Assembly: GCA_964579305.1 (NCBI GenBank) | Contig: CAZOGY010000126.1 | Location: forward strand, 1 to 10,482 | Length of the DNA stretch: 10,482 bases | Source: JBCBWG01 sp964579305 | Lineage (GTDB): Bacteria; Pseudomonadota; Alphaproteobacteria; Rhizobiales; Hyphomicrobiaceae | Reading direction: 5' to 3' | Shown here: positions 7,308-10,482 of the stretch, piece after piece | Layout of the letters: each line of letters opens with the position of its first letter | How positions within the stretch are numbered: the stretch's first letter is position 1 | Program-made: the position numbers and the translations under genes | The notes under the pieces: generated by a model | Databases searched by the model: none | Told to the model about the DNA's origin: nothing | The model's input: the letters and a program-made list of their open reading frames with translations, nothing else

Positions 7308-7325
7308 TGCAATATAAGTATTGCA
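7308..7325. promoter_or_regulatory. Perfect inverted repeat TGCAATA-TAAG-TATTGCA upstream of pstC
   Basis: Two exact 7-base arms flank a 4-base spacer, with the centre about 72 bp upstream of the chosen pstC start. It is AT-rich in a GC-rich region and has no T-run after it, so it looks more like an operator for a dimeric regulator than a terminator. It does not resemble a Pho box, which is built of direct repeats. The binding factor is unknown. Confidence 0.4.
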
Positions 7326-7394
7326 GAGGATTAGCTCTCAACGCGCGGCACGTAGCTTGGTCAATTCCCTTAATCCGTAGCGTCGTCAGCTAGA

Positions 7395-7430
7395 CAAAAA
7401 GAGCAAGGATGCGGGCCAAAGCCCGCATCC
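7395..7430 (-). terminator. Rho-independent terminator or attenuator after pstS
   Basis: GGATGCGGGC (7407-7416) and GCCCGCATCC (7421-7430) form a perfect 10-bp stem with a 4-base loop. Read on the minus strand, the stem is followed by TTGCTCTTTTTG, a U-rich tail, 21 bases after the pstS stop. Partial termination here would give more pstS transcript than pstC-pstA-pstB transcript, as suits a binding protein needed in excess. The 3' stem would also protect pstS mRNA. Confidence 0.85.
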
Positions 7431-7451
7431 GCAGTCGGACCAGTTCGACGA

Positions 7452-8492
7452 TTACATCGTCTTCATGGCTTTGACTTTTTCCTGCAGCGCGTTGAACTCG
7501 TCTTCCGGCATCGGGACGAGGCCGTACTCGGCGAGCGGGCCTTCGGGGCCGATCATGCGCTTCGACGTGAAGAACTCGACGTACTCTTTCAGACCTGGGA
7601 TCTGACCGACGTGAGCTTTTTTCACGTAGAAGTACAGCGGACGCGAAACTGGGTACTCGCCCTTCGAGATCGTCGCAACCGACGGCGTGATGCCGTTGAT
7701 GGTGGCAACTTTCAGCTTGTCGGTGTTGTTCTCGTAGAACGACAGACCGAAGACGCCAACGCCGGTTTTGTTGGCAGCGAGGCGGCCAAGCGTTTCCGTG
7801 TAGTCGCCGTCGATGTCGACCGTGCCGCCGTCTTTACGGACTGCGATGCACTGATCTTCAGCAGCATCTTCGCTCATGCCGCCGTCCATAGCAGCTTTCA
7901 TGCCGCCGACTTCTTCACAGCCAACAGCCAGAAGCTTCTCTTCGAAGACTTCGCGCGTGCCGTGCTTCTCGCCTGGGATGTAGGCAACGATTTCCCAAGC
8001 TGGGAGGCTGTCGTTGACGTCTTTCCAGGTTTTGTTCGGGTTGTCGACGAGCTTGCCGTCAACTGGAATCTTCGCTGCGAGAGCGAGGTAGACGTCTTTT
8101 GGCGTCAGCGCCCAGTCTGGACCAGCAACGTCAGTTGCGAAGACGATGCCGTCATAGCCGAAGCTGATCTCGACGATGTCTTTCACGCCTTTTTCGCCGC
8201 AAGCCTTGACTTCTTTGTCACGGATTTTGCGCGAAGCGTTAGCGACGTCGATCGTCTCGGGGCCGAGGCCCTGGCAGAACAGCTTGAGGCCTGCCGACGA
8301 GCCGCCCGACTCGATGATCGGTGCTTTGAAGTTGGCGAACGCTTTGCCGAACTCTTCAGCAACGATGTTTGCGTATGGCAGAACCGTCGACGAACCAGCA
8401 ACTTTGACCTGGTCGCGAGCAACAGCGGCGCCAGCTGCAGCGACAACGCCAACAGCAGCCGCTGCCGTAAGGGCAACGAATTTCGTGCTCAA
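7452..8492 (-). CDS. pstS: Periplasmic phosphate-binding protein PstS
   Basis: PstS captures phosphate in the periplasm and delivers it to PstC-PstA. The product (346 residues) has a signal peptide, MSTKFVALTAAAAVGVVAAA, ending at AVA (about residue 25). Ligand-site sequences follow: VAGSSTVLPYA (31-41), IIESGGSSAGLKLF (59-72), D82 in TIDVANASRKI, and PGEKHGTRE (173-181), where many homologues have a GSGT-type loop. Four Cys in the mature protein (73, 98 and two later) could form disulfides. No lipobox is seen, so it is secreted rather than a lipoprotein. I chose a TTG start at 8492, eight bases after AGGGAG. The GTG at 8501 overlaps that site and would leave no spacing. It follows phoR by 142 bp with a Pho-box-like site between, and precedes a strong terminator. 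Confidence 0.95.
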   Translation of the reverse strand: MSTKFVALTAAAAVGVVAAAGAAVARDQVKVAGSSTVLPYANIVAEEFGKAFANFKAPIIESGGSSAGLKLFCQGLGPETIDVANASRKIRDKEVKACGEKGVKDIVEISFGYDGIVFATDVAGPDWALTPKDVYLALAAKIPVDGKLVDNPNKTWKDVNDSLPAWEIVAYIPGEKHGTREVFEEKLLAVGCEEVGGMKAAMDGGMSEDAAEDQCIAVRKDGGTVDIDGDYTETLGRLAANKTGVGVFGLSFYENNTDKLKVATINGITPSVATISKGEYPVSRPLYFYVKKAHVGQIPGLKEYVEFFTSKRMIGPEGPLAEYGLVPMPEDEFNALQEKVKAMKTM

Positions 8493-8519
8493 CTCTATCA
8501 CTCCCTTTTTGGGTGAGTT

Positions 8520-8550
8520 TTGCGCGTCTCCCCGCTCGGGCCACGCGCAA
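8520..8550 (-). promoter_or_regulatory. Stem-loop in the pstS 5' leader
   Basis: TTGCGCGT (8520-8527) pairs with ACGCGCAA (8543-8550), and an inner CCCG/CGGG stem (8531-8534 with 8537-8540) closes a 2-base loop. It lies about 14 bases upstream of the proposed pstS ribosome site. A second small hairpin, CGCT/AGCG with a 4-base loop, lies at 8559-8570. These may stabilise the leader or modulate translation. No known riboswitch is recognised. Confidence 0.4.
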
Positions 8551-8594
8551 TGAGGTGACGCTTTTCAGCGCCGGGGGTGTCCTAGACCACGCAG

Positions 8595-8612
8595 GTCATC
8601 ATTTCATGACAG
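8595..8612 (-). promoter_or_regulatory. Pho-box-like site upstream of pstS
   Basis: The minus strand reads CTGTCATGAAATGATGAC. CTGTCAT is an exact match to the alphaproteobacterial Pho-box half-site (two CTGTCAT units spaced by 4 bases). The second unit at the expected spacing, TGATGAC, is a poor match. On the opposite strand AGGTCAT (8593-8599) matches five of seven, so the site is partly inverted rather than direct. It lies about 100 bp upstream of the pstS start, with an A/T-rich tract on its upstream side (about 8624-8643). Control of pstS by PhoB is expected from other bacteria; the site itself is a moderate candidate. Confidence 0.5.
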
Positions 8613-8634
8613 ACCAACGCATTGAAAAACTTTT

Positions 8635-10299
8635 TTATTTTTCTGAGGATCCGTGGGTGTCCGCCAACTGCGGCGGCGCTGCGGTTTCCAACAGCACCGT
8701 GAACGTTGACCCCTCGCCGACAATTGACGTGATCCGAAGTTCGCCGCGGTGGCGATTCACGATGTGCTTTACGATCGCCAAGCCGAGGCCAGTTCCGCCC
8801 TTCTCGCGGCTCGTTGTCGGGCTCACTCGATAAAAGCGTTCCGTCAAGCGGGGGATATGTTCACTGGGAATCCCGGGGCCGTCGTCTCGCATACTGACGG
8901 CTATGCGTGCCGGGCGGCCCCCGGCTGCCCCAGCCGGTGCGATTTCGATATCGATCCGACCGCCTTCACGGCCGTATTTGAGCGCGTTGACCAAAAGGTT
9001 TTGAAACACCTGGACCAAGTCCTCACGATCTCCCCGGATCCAGGCCGGTTGCTCCAGCGACTGGACATGGATTTCGGTTTCGAGGCTTTGCGCCAGGGGG
9101 TCGAGGGTTTCAGCAACCCACGAAATCAAGTCGTTGAGCTCGACCCGGCCGGTCGGTGCAACGTGAACCCGCATCTCAGCGCGGCTCAGCGAAAGCAGGT
9201 CGTCAATCAGGCGCGTCATGCGCGCGGCCTGACTTTGCATCATCGCAAGAAAGCGTTCGGTCGCAGACGGATCATTGCGCGCTGGCCCCTGCAAGGTCTC
9301 GACCATGCTCTTGAGTGAGGCAAGTGGCGTGCGCAGTTCATGGCTGGCATGGGAAATGAAATCGGCGCGCAACTGCGCGTGCTTTTGCTGATCGGTCAGG
9401 TCGCGGAACATGATCAAAAACCGTGGCGTCTCACTGAACTGGTGCTCATCGGCGATGCGCGTGATCAATGCGGACAGGGCGCGCTGGACCGGGACGCGAT
9501 CTTCAAGCTGGACAATCTGGCAGTGTTCGTTGCCCGGCGGCGCTTCAAGCGCGGCGAGCACTTCGGAATTGCGGGTTAAAAGTGTAATCGGCTGGCCAAT
9601 TCGCACCCTTGGAAACGCATCGGCCAGCAGCGGATTATAATGGGCAATCGTCCCGTCGTGATCGAGGATCAGGGCTGGATCGGGCAACGCCTCAAGCAGA
9701 CTGCGCCAGCCCAATTCGGTCGCCACGGTGCCAAGGTCGGTTGGGGCGGTTGCTTGGACTTCGGCGGCGGCCACGGCATGGCGATGGGCAAGGCGCTCGC
9801 GCTCAATGGCGCGGCGGTGCCAGAGAAACCCCGTGGCAAACAACGCAAACGCGATGACGGAAGCAACAAGCGACATCTGATCGGTCAAGGTCGCAAGGAC
9901 CAGAACGCCAGTGATAAGCACCAAGGGTCCGGCGAGCGGATCTTTCAGGACGGCGAGCAATTCAGCGCGTGCAAGTTTGACGGTACTTTCGTCGGCGCGT
10001 GGTTGGTCGGAGACACCTGAGTATTCCGATTGGGTCGGGGTGTTGGCCGCTTTGCTGGCCGTTTCGTCGAAGCGAGCGGTATCCGGCGTTTGCTCAGGAT
10101 CGTCGCTGGCTTTGCGCGCAACGTAGCGCGATGCGGGATGCGCCTCGTCCGGCTGCCCGCTGGAAGGTTCGTCTGAGATAGCCGATTGTGCCGCTTGGCC
10201 GTCGGCGGCCGACGAGAGCGCACTGGCAGTCGGCCGGTCCGCTTGCGGCGGATATTGACCCGCGCGATCGCACGTCTCGCTGAAATTCCGATCCGCCAT
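8635..10299 (-). CDS. phoR: Phosphate regulon sensor histidine kinase PhoR
   Basis: PhoR is the inner-membrane histidine kinase that phosphorylates PhoB when Pst-PhoU signals low phosphate. The 554-residue product has an Ala/Ser/Asp/Pro/Gln-rich N-terminus (1-110), two membrane helices (about 123-139 and 142-160) with almost no periplasmic loop, and a PAS-like domain (about 195-300). The kinase core follows: H-box SHASHELRTPL (316-326) with phospho-acceptor H320, N-box NLLVNALKYG (434-443), G1 DDGPGIP (472-478), F-box ERFYRV (487-492) and G2 GGTGLGLAIV (501-510). The missing sensor loop fits PhoR, which senses through PhoU and Pst. The ATG at 10299 has GGGAGG 12 bases upstream, a long spacing, but there is no better in-frame start nearby. 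The frame stays open farther upstream without support. It lies at the head of the pst-pho block. Confidence 0.94.
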   Translation of the reverse strand: MADRNFSETCDRAGQYPPQADRPTASALSSAADGQAAQSAISDEPSSGQPDEAHPASRYVARKASDDPEQTPDTARFDETASKAANTPTQSEYSGVSDQPRADESTVKLARAELLAVLKDPLAGPLVLITGVLVLATLTDQMSLVASVIAFALFATGFLWHRRAIERERLAHRHAVAAAEVQATAPTDLGTVATELGWRSLLEALPDPALILDHDGTIAHYNPLLADAFPRVRIGQPITLLTRNSEVLAALEAPPGNEHCQIVQLEDRVPVQRALSALITRIADEHQFSETPRFLIMFRDLTDQQKHAQLRADFISHASHELRTPLASLKSMVETLQGPARNDPSATERFLAMMQSQAARMTRLIDDLLSLSRAEMRVHVAPTGRVELNDLISWVAETLDPLAQSLETEIHVQSLEQPAWIRGDREDLVQVFQNLLVNALKYGREGGRIDIEIAPAGAAGGRPARIAVSMRDDGPGIPSEHIPRLTERFYRVSPTTSREKGGTGLGLAIVKHIVNRHRGELRITSIVGEGSTFTVLLETAAPPQLADTHGSSEK

Positions 10300-10427
10300 G
10301 CCTGTCTTGAGCCTCCCGGCTGCCGCGTCTCTCTGGGACGCTGGAGCCAGTTTGGCACAAGAACATATCCGATCGACGACGGTTGTGCGGGCATGGGGAT
10401 GATGGCGCGCGATCTGGTGATGCACAT

Positions 10428-10460
10428 TAAAGCGTGTCGCATGACATGCGCCTCGCTTTA
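10428..10460. repeat. 33-bp nested palindrome upstream of phoR
   Basis: The element is symmetric about A10444: outer arms TAAAGCG (10428-10434) and CGCTTTA (10454-10460), inner arms CGCATG (10438-10443) and CATGCG (10445-10450). Three-base spacers between the arms contain one further G-C pair. It lies about 130-160 bp upstream of the phoR start, and its right outer arm is also the start of the 29-base repeat. The minus strand includes ATGTCAT, six of seven with a Pho half-site, but the palindrome explains it as well. It is probably an intergenic repeat element, or possibly an operator. Confidence 0.5.
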
Positions 10461-10482
10461 GCTCTGTTGCGCTCACGGGCCG
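10454..10482. repeat. 29-base direct repeat, right copy (cut by window end)
   Basis: This copy is identical to 53-81 and in the same orientation, about 10.4 kb away. It runs to the last base, so its right boundary is unknown. Unlike the left copy, it is joined on its left to a nested palindrome. No integrase, transposase or tRNA gene is visible between the copies, so an attachment-site reading has no support. A dispersed repeat is the simpler explanation. Confidence 0.75.

Noticed and set aside
7611..8516. 301-codon plus-strand open frame opposite pstS
   Set aside because: It is an antisense shadow of a strongly supported PstS gene with biased codons; its peptide shows no recognisable domain.
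10441..10447. Second Pho half-site (ATGTCAT on the minus strand) upstream of phoR
   Set aside because: It lies inside a palindromic repeat that already explains the bases, and the partner unit at 4-base spacing is poor.
53..10482. Attachment sites of an integrated element, suggested by the 29-base direct repeat
   Set aside because: No integrase, transposase, phage or plasmid gene and no tRNA target lies between the copies; all genes are core housekeeping genes.
1..10482. CRISPR array, tRNA, rRNA or known riboswitch
   Set aside because: I saw no regularly spaced repeats, cloverleaf-type sequence, rRNA segments or familiar riboswitch core in any gap.

Overview
The window looks like chromosomal DNA from an alphaproteobacterium. 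The main reasons are a clear gcrA gene, a cell-cycle regulator confined to that class, and a phosphate cluster in the order phoR-pstS-pstC-pstA-pstB-phoU-phoB, with the long PstA and PstC forms common in the class. The DNA is GC-rich throughout. A Caulobacterales/Hyphomonadaceae-like or Rhizobiales-like source is plausible, but I cannot fix the genus by eye.

Layout: positions 1-608 hold no gene I can support. They contain inverted repeats, two GANTC sites inside a direct repeat, and one copy of a 29-base repeat whose second copy ends the window. gcrA (609-1208, plus strand) runs toward phoB (minus strand), with a 118-bp gap between them that carries two GC-rich hairpins. The rest is one minus-strand block read from right to left: phoR (8635-10299), pstS (7452-8492), pstC (5745-7244), pstA (4423-5745), pstB (3582-4409), phoU (2115-2825) and phoB (1327-2022).

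How the genes work together: PstS binds phosphate in the periplasm. PstC and PstA form the inner-membrane channel and PstB powers it. PhoU links transporter state to the PhoR kinase, and PhoR phosphorylates PhoB, which activates Pho-regulon promoters. A Pho-box-like half-site lies in the phoR-pstS gap. A strong hairpin with a U-rich tail lies between pstS and pstC, which fits extra pstS transcript relative to the permease genes. pstC-pstA overlap by one base and pstA-pstB are 13 bp apart, so those three are tightly coupled.

Unusual points: a 756-bp stretch without a recognisable gene separates pstB from phoU, which are normally almost adjacent. PhoR has a roughly 110-residue low-complexity N-terminal extension before its membrane segments. 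A perfect 7+4+7 inverted repeat sits just upstream of pstC. A nested palindrome fused to the 29-base repeat sits upstream of phoR. I see no mobile-element gene, CRISPR array, tRNA or rRNA, and no sign of a wholly new multi-gene system. The most interesting material is in the non-coding gaps.
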